From an uncultured Geobacter sp. (GTDB lineage: Bacteria > Desulfobacterota > Desulfuromonadia > Geobacterales > DSM-12255), in NCBI GenBank assembly GCA_937860145.1, contig CALMBF010000155.1:147719-203065 (forward strand): a stretch of DNA of 55,347 bases. Reading direction: 5' to 3'. Shown piece by piece: positions 32,335 through 40,250 of the stretch. How positions within the stretch are numbered: the stretch's first letter is position 1; each line of letters opens with the position of its first letter. The notes beneath the pieces were generated by a model. It saw only the letters and a program-made list of their open reading frames with translations, searched no databases and was not told the DNA's origin. The position numbers and the translations under genes were made by a program.

Positions 32335-32516
32335 TGTCTGCCCCGGTCAGTGAACTCTGGAATGGTGAGCTTGAACGCCAAGTGCGGGAAGCTCTTCGCG
32401 TAATACGTTTTGGCACGGTAACTCTCGTTATCCAGGATGGAAGGGTCATTCAGATCGACAAGAGCGAGAAGATACGTCTCAACCGTCAGGAACATATTCA
32501 CGGTAGCGGTATTTAG
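32334..32516 (+). CDS. YezD-family (DUF2292) small protein, second copy
   Basis: A 60-residue protein whose start overlaps the cysK stop (TGATG). The core FGTVTLVIQDGRVIQIDKSE and the following EKIRL match the copy at 7095. The N-terminal 20 residues differ. It lies immediately before leader RNA copy 8, so both yezD genes touch a leader RNA. The function of the family is unknown. Its C-terminus (IHGSGI) is not a GG tail, so it is not a ThiS-like sulfur carrier. Confidence 0.8.
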   Translation: MSAPVSELWNGELERQVREALRVIRFGTVTLVIQDGRVIQIDKSEKIRLNRQEHIHGSGI

Positions 32517-32537
32517 ATACAAACAGCGCAAAATAGT

Positions 32538-32596
32538 GGCTGACCGGAGAACCGGAGGCCGGGATTGAGTCGTTGCAGACCATCCCGGCCTTTTTT
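32538..32596 (+). promoter_or_regulatory. Leader RNA copy 8: antiterminator/terminator switch
   Basis: GGCT-GA-CCGG, loop AGAA, CCGG-A-GGCC. AGGCCGGGAT (32556-32565) pairs with ATCCCGGCCT before six Ts. The inner stem has a compensatory change (CCGG/CCGG for CCAG/CTGG). It is internal to the cysK operon and gates the NifH-like gene. Confidence 0.85.
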
Positions 32597-32617
32597 ATCC
32601 GTAGCAGGGGGATTCAC

Positions 32618-33481
32618 ATGACTGAGCAAATTGCCATTTACGGCAAAGGGGGGGTGGGCAAGACGACACTTGCGGCCAACTTGAGCGCAGCTCTTGCCGA
32701 AATGGGCAAGAGGGTACTGCTGGTTGGCTGTGACCTGAAGGCCGATGCCGGTACTCTGATTCATGGCAGTGAGCAGATCCCGACTCTTTTTGATTATCTG
32801 CACAGGGGGGAAGTTCCGCATATCGATGACATCGTGGTGCATGGATACCGGGATATCGCCTGTGTGGAAGTCGGCGACTCCCTTGCCGAGGACGACTGCG
32901 CAACCAAAAGCATAGGCCGGGCCCTGGAGTTATTGCGCAAGCTCGACCTAGTTCGCCACCTGCAGTCTGATTATGTCGTCTATGATATCCCCGGAGAACT
33001 AGGCTGCTCTGCGATAGCATCCCATCTGAACGCTCTGGCGCTACAGCGTACATTCATCGTTACGTCCGGTGATCTGATGTCCTTTTATGCGGCTAATTCA
33101 TTCATCAGGTCTGTCGCCAGGCAGTCCGGGGTGACCTCAACCTCTCTTATCGGCAATGCTCTGGCGGGAAGCTTCGAGGAGTCATTTGTCGGTGATTTTG
33201 CCAGTCAGGTCCATGCGCAGGTAGCCGGCTTGATACCCCGCTCCCTTGTTGTCAGGCACAGTGAACTGTACGGGAAAACGGTGATTGAACTGTCACCCGA
33301 TTCCACCCAGGCACGTCTCTATCGTCGCCTGGCACAGCAGATAATTACCGACCGGGGTCATCTGCTTGACGGAATGCCAAAACCACTTTCCGTAACCGAA
33401 TTGCGTAAATGGGCACAGGGGTGGGGGGATCGGTTGGGAGAGCTGGAGTTCGGCATAATTCAGGATGGGGCCGGTATCTGA
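32618..33481 (+). CDS. NifH-like iron protein with both cluster cysteines
   Basis: A 287-residue NifH homologue from ATG 32618 (the longer frame starts inside leader RNA copy 8). Walker A is GKGGVGKTT (9-17). The cysteines that bind the shared [4Fe-4S] cluster in NifH are present: C94 (AEDDCATKS, matching C97) and C130 (GELGCSAIA, matching C132). YAANSF and the HSELYGKTVIELSPDSTQA segment also match NifH. It should dimerise and pass electrons, with ATP, to the NifDK-like reductase at 7416-10281. It lacks the GCAGRG loop Arg of true NifH. It ends in FGIIQDGAGI, like the Cys-less paralogue at 25306. Confidence 0.8.
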   Translation: MTEQIAIYGKGGVGKTTLAANLSAALAEMGKRVLLVGCDLKADAGTLIHGSEQIPTLFDYLHRGEVPHIDDIVVHGYRDIACVEVGDSLAEDDCATKSIGRALELLRKLDLVRHLQSDYVVYDIPGELGCSAIASHLNALALQRTFIVTSGDLMSFYAANSFIRSVARQSGVTSTSLIGNALAGSFEESFVGDFASQVHAQVAGLIPRSLVVRHSELYGKTVIELSPDSTQARLYRRLAQQIITDRGHLLDGMPKPLSVTELRKWAQGWGDRLGELEFGIIQDGAGI

Positions 33482-33512
33482 TCCGTAAGAGAAATGAAGG
33501 GGGGGCTGCCCT

Positions 33513-34046
33513 ATGACCGTTGCAAAAAGTATTAACCGTTACTGTAATTTTTTTAGATACCAGGGAGCTGAAACGGTTCTGGACTACGGGGCCGGCAAGC
33601 TGCGCAATTCCAGATATCTGGCAGAGCAGGGTTTTACGGTCTTTGCGGCCGATCTCCCTGACCAGGTGGAACGGTTTCGCGACCTCCCGTGCAGTGACGC
33701 TCTGGCCGGTGGCTTTGACACGGATCAGCTGTCTCATGCGAGACTGAATGTTGATCTGGTACTTTCCACCTACGTGTTCAATATTATTTCCGGATCTGCA
33801 GAGAAGGATACCTATGTTGCCAACATTGTCCGCAATTTGAAAAAAGGGGGGTATCTTCTCATGGAGGTCCGATGCCGCCGGCCGGACTCTTGCGGTGACG
33901 GTTGCACCCATTATTTCAACCATGCCGACTGTGCACGGACCTTTACCCATCAGGAACTGGACAGCTTGCTTTTGCCTCACGGGTTCAGGCGAATCAGTCA
34001 CTACTATCGCAAACATGCCGTTGCTGCAATCTATCAACTGGATTAA
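33513..34046 (+). CDS. SAM-dependent methyltransferase, class I
   Basis: A 177-residue Rossmann-fold methyltransferase. Motif I is VLDYGAGKLRNS (about 22-33), motif II is VFAADLP, motif IV is VDLVLSTYVFN, and LKKGGYLLMEVR follows. The substrate is unknown; the short length suggests a small-molecule acceptor. It lies 31 bases after the NifH-like gene in the cysK operon. With the reductase system in mind, it could make or remove a methylthio group, or repair a thiol, but nothing in the sequence fixes this. Confidence 0.75.
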   Translation: MTVAKSINRYCNFFRYQGAETVLDYGAGKLRNSRYLAEQGFTVFAADLPDQVERFRDLPCSDALAGGFDTDQLSHARLNVDLVLSTYVFNIISGSAEKDTYVANIVRNLKKGGYLLMEVRCRRPDSCGDGCTHYFNHADCARTFTHQELDSLLLPHGFRRISHYYRKHAVAAIYQLD

Positions 34047-34151
34047 TTACAGTAATTATTCTGTACAAGTACGTAAATATTGTGTGGCAAGACGGGAATA
34101 TTTACTTCCGGAAAAGGCTAGTCATTTGCTAGGCAATATAAGAAATGCAAG

Positions 34152-34180
34152 TTGACAAATTTACTATGCTTTAATAGCAT
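34152..34180 (+). promoter_or_regulatory. Probable promoter of the ThiF-sulfite reductase group
   Basis: TTGACA (34152-34157), 17 bases, TAGCAT (34175-34180). ATGCT and AGCAT flank the -10 as a short inverted repeat. I do not see the 24-bp box of the other sulfur promoters. Confidence 0.5.
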
Positions 34181-34211
34181 CAGCCAGCAACGTAATGTGA
34201 GGAGGATGCTG

Positions 34212-35021
34212 ATGCTGAGCGAAGAACAGATCCAGCGGTACTCGCGACACGTCATTCTCAAGGAAGTGGGTGGGAAGGGGCAGCAGAAGCTCCTTGACGG
34301 CCGGGTTCTGATCATCGGAGCCGGCGGTCTCGGTTCGCCAATCGCCCTCTACCTGGCCGCTGCCGGGGTCGGCACCATCGGCATTGCCGATGCCGATAAG
34401 GTTGAGGTCAGCAACTTGCAGCGACAGGTGATCCACTTCACTCCGGACGTTGGGAAACCGAAGGTGGTCTCCGCCGCGGAAAAGATGCGGGCCATCAACC
34501 CGGATATCACGGTTAATACCTATAAGGAGTGGGTCAGCGCAGCCAACATCGCTCAACTCATTGCTGACTACGACTTCGTCATCGACGGCACTGACAATTT
34601 CGCTGCCAAGTTCCTCATCAACGACGCCTGCGTTCTTGGTGGCAAGCCGTACTCCCATGGAGGTATCCTCCAGTTTGTCGGTCAGACCATCACTGTCCTG
34701 CCCGGTCAGTCGACCTGCTACCGCTGTGTGTTTCCGCAGCCGCCCCCCAAAGATGCCATTCCCGCCTGTTCACAGGCCGGCGTCATCGGCGTACTGCCAG
34801 GGGTCATCGGCTCCATCCAGGCCACCGAGGCGATCAAATTTCTGGTCGGCAAGGGGGAGCTGCTGACAGGCAGGATTATGATGTACGATGCCTTGGAGAT
34901 GACCTTCCGCGACGTGGCCCTCAAGCGCAACTCTAACTGTCCCATATGCGGTGATGCGCCAACCATCACCGAGCTGTGTGACGAGACGGACGCCATGACC
35001 GTCTGCGAGCTGGAGCAATAA
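34212..35021 (+). CDS. ThiF/MoeB/HesA-family E1-like adenylyltransferase
   Basis: A 269-residue E1-like enzyme. ATG 34212 is preferred since AGGAGG lies six bases before it; ATG 34206 is too close. The ATP-binding motif is GAGGLGS (36-42), then DADKVEVSNLQRQ, and a likely active Cys in AIPACSQAG (C186). Zinc cysteines are C169, C172 (STCYRC) and C243, C246 (NCPIC). It would adenylate the C-terminus of a ThiS-like carrier so that it can accept sulfur. No such carrier is visible nearby. With sulfite reductase, LarE-like protein and TusA downstream, it may be part of a protein-bound sulfide route. Confidence 0.85.
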   Translation: MLSEEQIQRYSRHVILKEVGGKGQQKLLDGRVLIIGAGGLGSPIALYLAAAGVGTIGIADADKVEVSNLQRQVIHFTPDVGKPKVVSAAEKMRAINPDITVNTYKEWVSAANIAQLIADYDFVIDGTDNFAAKFLINDACVLGGKPYSHGGILQFVGQTITVLPGQSTCYRCVFPQPPPKDAIPACSQAGVIGVLPGVIGSIQATEAIKFLVGKGELLTGRIMMYDALEMTFRDVALKRNSNCPICGDAPTITELCDETDAMTVCELEQ

Positions 35022-35072
35022 CCAGTTGCAGATGCGGAACCGACAACCATCTGCCGATAAAGGAAATGCAGT

Positions 35073-36032
35073 ATGTCTGAAGATAACAAAAGTACAGCCG
35101 TCGACCTGAAGAACCTCAAGGCCGGCGGTTTCATCAAGGAACGGAAGAAGGACCTGTTCACCATCCGCCTGCGGGTGCCGGGTGGCCGCCTGCCGGTGTC
35201 ACGCCTGAAAAGGATCGCCGAAGTGGCGGAAAAGTATTGCAGCGAGGGGATGGTGCATCTCTCCGTCCGCCAGTCTGTGGAGCTGATCAATGTGAATTTC
35301 AAGGATTTCGATGCCGTGGTCGCAGAACTGGGGGAGGGGGACCAGCGGGTGGCGTCCTGCGGCGCCCGGGTTAGGGTGCCGACGGCCTGCGGTGGTTGCG
35401 AGTACAACCCCAACGGGCTGGTGGATACCCAAAAAACGGCCCTGGAGGTTGACCGGCAGCTGTTTGGCACCTCCACCGGTCACCACAAGTTCAAGGTCGG
35501 CTTTGCCGGCTGTCCCTTTGACTGTCCCAAGTCGGCCACCAATGACGTCGGCTTCCAGGGCGCGATTCTGCCGGAACTGGCAAATGATGCCTGCATAGGG
35601 TGCGGGCTCTGTGTCAAGAGCTGCAGTGACGGTGCCATCACCATGGGGGACGTCAAGCTCCCCCGGTTAGACGCCTGCCTTTGCACCTGGTGCGGTGATT
35701 GCGTCAAGGTCTGCCCCACCGAGGCATGGCGGGCTGCAAAGCGCGGCTATACGGTCCGGATCGGCGGCAAGTGGGGACGTCATCCGTTGGTCGGAACGCT
35801 CTTTGCCTCCTTCCTGCCGGAAGAACAGGTAGTGGATTTTATCGCAACAGTTCTGGACTGGTACAAGGAGAAAGCCGAAGGGAAGGGGCGTACCCGCCTC
35901 GGCGAGATCATCATCCAGGAAGGTCCGAACTCTCTGCTGTCAGCTTTGCGGTCTAAATTTCCGCAGTACGTGGTCGATGCAACGATTCCACCTCAACGAA
36001 TTGAAACACAGGTAGGAAAGCGTCCGGGATAA
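35073..36032 (+). CDS. Siroheme sulfite reductase with ferredoxin domain
   Basis: A 319-residue enzyme. Siroheme and Fe-S ligand candidates are C106, C109 (TACGGC) with C147 and C151 (AGCPFDC); the first pair does not show the classic C-x5-C spacing. An inserted ferredoxin domain follows with two [4Fe-4S] motifs (CIGCGLCVKSC, 174-184; CTWCGDCVKVC, about 204-214). This is the single-chain anaerobic assimilatory or AsrC-like type, smaller than CysI. It reduces sulfite to sulfide with six electrons from ferredoxin. It follows the ThiF-like gene by 51 bases and supplies sulfide to CysK. Confidence 0.88.
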   Translation: MSEDNKSTAVDLKNLKAGGFIKERKKDLFTIRLRVPGGRLPVSRLKRIAEVAEKYCSEGMVHLSVRQSVELINVNFKDFDAVVAELGEGDQRVASCGARVRVPTACGGCEYNPNGLVDTQKTALEVDRQLFGTSTGHHKFKVGFAGCPFDCPKSATNDVGFQGAILPELANDACIGCGLCVKSCSDGAITMGDVKLPRLDACLCTWCGDCVKVCPTEAWRAAKRGYTVRIGGKWGRHPLVGTLFASFLPEEQVVDFIATVLDWYKEKAEGKGRTRLGEIIIQEGPNSLLSALRSKFPQYVVDATIPPQRIETQVGKRPG

Positions 36033-36095
36033 TGCTTCTGGGTGGCAGCATTTGTTGCATGGAATTCGGGAAACGAATGATTTGAAAGAGGTTTG

Positions 36096-36908
36096 ATGAA
36101 CACGTTACTGGCCGAAAAAAAACGGGAACTTCAGCAGATTCTCCTTGAAATGGGATGTTGTGTCATCGCATTTTCCGGTGGGGTTGACTCGACTCTTCTG
36201 TTTGCTGTTGCCGTTGAACTGCTTGGGGAACGTGCTCTGGGCGTAACGGCGACATCGGCGACCTATCCTGAACGGGAACTGCATGAAGCAGAGTCACTGG
36301 CACGGCAGATCGGTGGACGTCATCAAGTGATCGCTTCCGAGGAACTCGACATCCCCGGTTTTGCCGATAACCCTGAAAATCGCTGCTATTACTGCAAATT
36401 GGAGCTTTTCAGAAAACTAAGCCGGATAGCAGCAAAAGAGGGTCTTGAGTTTGTTCTGGATGGTAATAATGTCGACGACAGGAGCGATTATCGTCCAGGC
36501 CGGCAGGCCGCAGCGGAGTTGCATGTCCGCAGTCCACTGGAGGAGGCCGGCCTGACAAAAAATGATATTCGCGAGCTGTCCCGGGAGATGAAGCTGCCGA
36601 CTGCGGAAAAGCCTTCGTTTGCCTGCCTCTCTTCCAGGTTTCCGTATGGCACCAGTATCACCCGCGAGAAACTCTCCCAGGTCGGCCGTGCCGAGGAAGG
36701 CTTGCGGAATCTCGGGCTGAACACTATCCGGGTCCGTCATCACGATACCGTTGCCAGGCTGGAATTGGGAGAGGATGAATACCTTCGAGTAGTGGGCGAA
36801 CTTCGTGATGAAGTGTTAAGACTGGTCAAGGATGCAGGTTATGCATATGTGGCTGTGGATCTGCAAGGTTACCGGACCGGCTCAATGAACGAGACGATCT
36901 CGTACTGA
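36096..36908 (+). CDS. larE: LarE-like PP-loop sulfur-transfer protein
   Basis: A 270-residue ATP pyrophosphatase-fold protein. The PP-loop is SGGVDST (27-33). CYYCK (near 93) and ACLSSRFPYG (near 176) hold cysteines; the latter site corresponds to the sacrificial Cys of LarE in lactic acid bacteria. LarE donates sulfur to a nicotinic acid-derived cofactor, but LarB and LarC, needed for that pathway, are not here. In this sulfide-handling group it may adenylate and sulfurate another target. ATG 36096 is used rather than TTG 36093. Confidence 0.8.
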   Translation: MNTLLAEKKRELQQILLEMGCCVIAFSGGVDSTLLFAVAVELLGERALGVTATSATYPERELHEAESLARQIGGRHQVIASEELDIPGFADNPENRCYYCKLELFRKLSRIAAKEGLEFVLDGNNVDDRSDYRPGRQAAAELHVRSPLEEAGLTKNDIRELSREMKLPTAEKPSFACLSSRFPYGTSITREKLSQVGRAEEGLRNLGLNTIRVRHHDTVARLELGEDEYLRVVGELRDEVLRLVKDAGYAYVAVDLQGYRTGSMNETISY

Positions 36909-36933
36909 GATCAATGAGAAAGCGAGTCTATTA

Positions 36934-37158
36934 ATGAAAAATATCGATTTGCGGGGCGTGAGTTGTCCGACGAATTTCGTCAAGGCCAAGCTGGCCCTGG
37001 AGCTGCTCGATGCTGGTGATAAGGTTGAATTCCTGCTGGATGACGGTGAGTCGGTCAAGAACGTGCCGCGCAGCCTCAAGGGAGAAGGGCACAAGTTGCT
37101 GGCGTTGACAGAGGTGGACGGTTACTATGTATTGAGCTTGGAAAAAGGCGAGGAGTAA
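36934..37158 (+). CDS. tusA: TusA-like sulfur-carrier protein
   Basis: A 74-residue TusA/SirA/YedF protein. The Cys in SCPTNFVKAK (C12) lies in the place of the conserved CPxP persulfide site; Thr replaces the usual first Pro. TusA relays persulfide sulfur from a donor to acceptors in tRNA thiolation and other routes. It follows the LarE-like gene by 25 bases and is the last gene before the sulfate-uptake promoter. Confidence 0.85.
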   Translation: MKNIDLRGVSCPTNFVKAKLALELLDAGDKVEFLLDDGESVKNVPRSLKGEGHKLLALTEVDGYYVLSLEKGEE

Positions 37159-37172
37159 GCTTAAACTTTTGC

Positions 37173-37222
37173 TTGACTTATCTGGCCTGGTGCAGTTATT
37201 ATAAAGCCTATAGTATTTATAT
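37173..37222 (+). promoter_or_regulatory. Promoter and overlapping operator of the sulfate operon
   Basis: TTGACT (37173-37178), 18 bases, TATTAT (37197-37202). A box matching the sulfur consensus on the opposite strand (ATAGGC-T-TTATAA, 37199-37222) overlaps the -10 and the start site. This is a repressor position, unlike the four upstream-box promoters. It suggests that the same kind of regulator represses sulfate uptake and activates the scavenging genes. Confidence 0.6.
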
Positions 37223-37229
37223 GCTAATG

Positions 37230-37256
37230 CCCCCCCCTTTTTACGAATAGGGGGGG
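37230..37256 (+). terminator. C/G-run hairpin in the cysP leader
   Basis: Eight Cs (37230-37237) and seven Gs (37250-37256) flank a 12-base loop, followed by TTTA. It could terminate tusA transcripts or attenuate transcription into cysP. The arms lack the GGCTGAC hairpin of the leader RNA family. Confidence 0.6.
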
Positions 37257-37274
37257 TTTAATTTGGTAGTATAA

Positions 37275-37298
37275 ACTATAAAGTCTATAGAGTACAAA
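37275..37298 (+). promoter_or_regulatory. Second Rrf2-type box, in the cysP untranslated region
   Basis: ACTATAAAGTCTATAG contains CTATA-N5-TATAG, a perfect dyad, and on the other strand reads as ATAGAC-T-TTATAG. It lies just before the cysP ribosome site (AAGGAGG) and could act as a roadblock or as the operator of a second, unseen promoter. Confidence 0.5.
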
Positions 37299-37308
37299 AG
37301 GAGGAATT

Positions 37309-38319
37309 ATGAAATCTGCATCATTCAGAAAACTGACTGCAAGCGCGGTACTTGCCCTGGGGCTTTTTGCCGCCGGGCTGGCAAGTGCCGAAACGACCCT
37401 GCTGAACGTCTCCTACGACCCGACCCGGGAGCTGTACACCGACTTCAATGGCGCCTTTGCCAAGTACTGGCAGAAGAAAACCGGTGAAAAGGTCACGATC
37501 AAGCAGTCCCACGGCGGCTCCGGCAAGCAGGCCCGGGCGGTCATCGACGGTCTGGAGGCCGACGTGGTCACCCTGGCCTTGGCCTACGACATTGATGCCA
37601 TTGCCGAAAAGGGGCTGATCAAGCCGGGGTGGCAGAAGGAACTCCCCCACAACAGCTCCCCCTACACCTCCACCATCGTCTTCCTGGTGCGCAAGGGGAA
37701 CCCGAAAAAGATCAAGGACTGGGGCGATCTGGTAAAACCCGGCGTGTCGGTCATCACCCCCAACCCCAAGACCTCCGGCGGGGCCCGCTGGAACTACTTG
37801 GCAGCCTGGGCCTATGCCCTGCACCAGAAAGGTGGCAACGAGTCCAAGGCCAGGGAGTTCGTCACCAGTCTGTTCAAGAACGTGCCGGTGCTCGATTCCG
37901 GCGCCCGGGGCTCCACCAATACCTTTGTCCAGCGTGGTCTGGGCGACGTCCTTCTTGCCTGGGAGAACGAGGCGTTCCTGGCCATTAACGAACTGGGACC
38001 GGACAAGTTCGAGGTCGTGACCCCCTCCGAGAGCATCCTGGCCGAACCGCCGGTCACGGTCATCGACAAGGTGGCGGACAAGCGTGGCACCCGTAAGGTC
38101 GCCGAGGAGTATCTGAAATACCTCTATACCGACGAGGGTCAGAAAATCGCCGCCAAACACTACTACCGTCCGATCAACAAGAAAATCCCGACCAAGCTGG
38201 CAAAACTTAAGCTCTACACCATCGACCAGTCCTTTGGCGGCTGGCAGAAAGCCCAGAAGACCCATTTCAGTGATGGCGGTATTTTTGACCAGATCACTGG
38301 AGCAGCCGCCAAGAAATAA
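37309..38319 (+). CDS. cysP: Sulfate/thiosulfate-binding protein
   Basis: A 336-residue periplasmic protein with a signal peptide (cleavage after ASA-E). It matches the sulfate/thiosulfate-binding family: [15 protein letters not shown] near the start, [20 protein letters not shown], then [11 protein letters not shown] and the long C-terminal [17 protein letters not shown]. These loops ligate the oxyanion through backbone NH groups. It feeds the CysTWA importer that follows. Sbp and CysP cannot be separated by sequence alone here. Confidence 0.92.
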   Translation: MKSASFRKLTASAVLALGLFAAGLASAETTLLNVSYDPTRELYTDFNGAFAKYWQKKTGEKVTIKQSHGGSGKQARAVIDGLEADVVTLALAYDIDAIAEKGLIKPGWQKELPHNSSPYTSTIVFLVRKGNPKKIKDWGDLVKPGVSVITPNPKTSGGARWNYLAAWAYALHQKGGNESKAREFVTSLFKNVPVLDSGARGSTNTFVQRGLGDVLLAWENEAFLAINELGPDKFEVVTPSESILAEPPVTVIDKVADKRGTRKVAEEYLKYLYTDEGQKIAAKHYYRPINKKIPTKLAKLKLYTIDQSFGGWQKAQKTHFSDGGIFDQITGAAAKK

Positions 38320-38333
38320 AGCTTACAATTTAT

Positions 38334-38360
38334 TGCCCCCTCCTGATTCAGGAGGGGGCA
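38334..38360 (+). other. Perfect 13-bp hairpin between cysP and cysT
   Basis: TGCCCCCTCCTGA, one T, TCAGGAGGGGGCA. No T-run follows. Such stems after binding-protein genes usually block 3' exonucleases and keep the binding-protein message more abundant than the permease message. Confidence 0.7.
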
Positions 38361-38475
38361 CAATAGCCGTTTCATCATGATCCCGATCGAGTGGAAGTGC
38401 ATGGAACTGACCCCCACTTTATCACACCCGGTGCGTCAGCTTCCGCCCTTCCCGGAAAAGCCAGAGACGCAACCC

Positions 38476-39306
38476 ATGAAACTCTTCGCAAAACACAACA
38501 ACGTGCTTCCCGGATTCGGCCCCACCATGGGGTACACCCTGCTGTACCTCAGCCTGGTGGTATTGATCCCCCTGTCGGCTCTGGTCTTCAAGACCGCCGG
38601 GCTTTCCTGGTCCGGTTTCCTCGAAGCGGTGGCCGCTCCGCGGGTGCTCGCCTCCTACAGGATCACCTTTGGCGCCGCCCTGGCTGCTGCCGGCATCAAC
38701 GCCGTCTTCGGCGTGCTGGTGGCCTGGGTGCTGGTTCGCTACCCGTTCCCGGGAAAACGCCTGGTGGACGCCCTGGTGGATCTCCCCTTCGCCCTCCCCA
38801 CGGCGGTGGCCGGCATCACCCTGGCCACGGTCTACTCCGCCAACGGCTGGGTCGGGCGCTACCTGGAACCGAGGGGGATCAAGGTAGCCTTCACCCCCCT
38901 GGGGATCATCATCGCCATGACCTTCATCGGCCTCCCATTTGTTGTCCGCACGGTGCAGCCGGTGATCGAGGAGCTGGATGCCGAGATCGAAGAGGCGGCG
39001 GCCTGCCTCGGAGCGAGTCGCTGGCAGACCTTTTGCCGCGTGCTCTTTCCGCTCCTGACTCCTTCGGTGCTGACCGGTTTTGCCCTGGCCTTTGCCCGGG
39101 GGGTGGGGGAGTACGGCTCCATCATCTTCATCGCCGGCAACATGCCCATGGTTTCGGAAATCACTCCGCTGATCATCATCACCAAGCTGGAGCAGTACGA
39201 CTACCAGGGGGCAACCGCCGTGGCCACAGTCATGCTTCTGGCGTCGTTCGTCCTGCTGCTGGTGATAAATCTCCTTCAAAAATGGAGCCGGCGTTACGCC
39301 GAATGA
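38476..39306 (+). CDS. cysT: Sulfate ABC importer permease CysT
   Basis: A 276-residue inner-membrane permease. ATG 38476 gives MKLFAKHNNVLPGFG, the normal CysT beginning; the upstream ATG 38401 has a slightly better ribosome site, so the start is uncertain. About six membrane segments. The coupling loop is EEAAACLGASRWQTFCRVLFP, which matches CysT of enterobacteria closely. It pairs with CysW and the CysA ATPase. Confidence 0.9.
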   Translation: MKLFAKHNNVLPGFGPTMGYTLLYLSLVVLIPLSALVFKTAGLSWSGFLEAVAAPRVLASYRITFGAALAAAGINAVFGVLVAWVLVRYPFPGKRLVDALVDLPFALPTAVAGITLATVYSANGWVGRYLEPRGIKVAFTPLGIIIAMTFIGLPFVVRTVQPVIEELDAEIEEAAACLGASRWQTFCRVLFPLLTPSVLTGFALAFARGVGEYGSIIFIAGNMPMVSEITPLIIITKLEQYDYQGATAVATVMLLASFVLLLVINLLQKWSRRYAE

Positions 39307-39351
39307 CACATCTCTCCTTTTTAGTGGAAGACATACGTTATAGAGGTTCTC

Positions 39352-40218
39352 ATGTCCGCACCGATCACAAAACATGCAGCACGTCAGCACGGTAGCCGGC
39401 GCATCAGCGAACCGGCAGCCGTCCGCTGGCTCCTCACCGCCATTGCCCTGGCATTTCTCGCCCTGTTCCTCGCTCTCCCCCTGGCGGCGGTCTTCAGCCA
39501 GGCGTTCGAGAAGGGGTGGGAAACCTACCTGGCAGCCCTGAAGGAGCCAGACACCCTGGCCGCTGTCAAGCTGACCCTGTTGACCGCCGCCGTGGCGGTG
39601 CCGCTCAACCTGGTCTTCGGCGTGGCTGCCTCCTGGGCAATCGCCAAGTTCAGCTTCACCGGCAAGAACCTGCTGATCACCCTCATCGACCTGCCGTTTT
39701 CCGTCTCGCCAGTCATCTCCGGCCTGATCTACGTGCTCATCTTCGGCAGGCAGGGGTGGCTGGGTCCCTGGCTGGAAGCCCACGACATCAAGATCGTCTT
39801 TGCCGTCCCCGGCATCATACTGGCCACGGTATTCGTCACCTTCCCCTTCATTGCCCGGGAGCTGATCCCACTGATGGAGTCCCAGGGGAAGGACGAGGAG
39901 GAGGCGGCCATGGTCCTCGGCGCCAGCGGGCTGCAGACATTCTTCCGCGTCACCCTTCCCAATATCAAGTGGGGGATCATCTACGGGGTCATTCTCTGTA
40001 ACGCCCGAGCCATGGGGGAGTTCGGCGCCGTCTCCGTCGTCTCCGGCCATATCCGCGGCATGACCAACACCGTGCCGCTGCAGGTGGAGATCCTCTACAA
40101 CGAGTACAACTATACCGCCGCCTTTGCCGTGGCCTCGCTCCTCGCCTTTCTTGCCCTGGTCACCCTGGTGGTGAAGACGATTGCCGAATGGCAGGTGCAG
40201 CGGCAGCTGCAGGATTGA
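39352..40218 (+). CDS. cysW: Sulfate ABC importer permease CysW
   Basis: A 288-residue permease with six or so membrane segments, the [17 protein letters not shown] segment and the coupling loop [19 protein letters not shown]. It follows cysT by 45 bases and precedes cysA by 32 bases. With CysT it forms the membrane channel for sulfate or thiosulfate. Confidence 0.92.
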   Translation: MSAPITKHAARQHGSRRISEPAAVRWLLTAIALAFLALFLALPLAAVFSQAFEKGWETYLAALKEPDTLAAVKLTLLTAAVAVPLNLVFGVAASWAIAKFSFTGKNLLITLIDLPFSVSPVISGLIYVLIFGRQGWLGPWLEAHDIKIVFAVPGIILATVFVTFPFIARELIPLMESQGKDEEEAAMVLGASGLQTFFRVTLPNIKWGIIYGVILCNARAMGEFGAVSVVSGHIRGMTNTVPLQVEILYNEYNYTAAFAVASLLAFLALVTLVVKTIAEWQVQRQLQD

Positions 40219-40250
40219 ACCCGATCACGAACCGTTATCTAGAGGTCTTT

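Noticed and set aside
32334-32516. ThiS/CysO-like sulfur carrier
   Set aside because: The small protein does not end in Gly-Gly and matches the YezD pattern.
15607-32596. SAM, cobalamin or T-box riboswitch as explanation of the repeated leader
   Set aside because: The unit is only 50-70 bases and lacks the conserved cores of those classes; no tRNA-like or B12-box sequences are seen.
37321-38265. 314-codon minus-strand frame
   Set aside because: Antisense shadow of cysP.
38422-40050. 542-codon minus-strand frame
   Set aside because: Antisense to cysT and cysW; composition is Asp/Gly/Gln/His-rich with no family resemblance.
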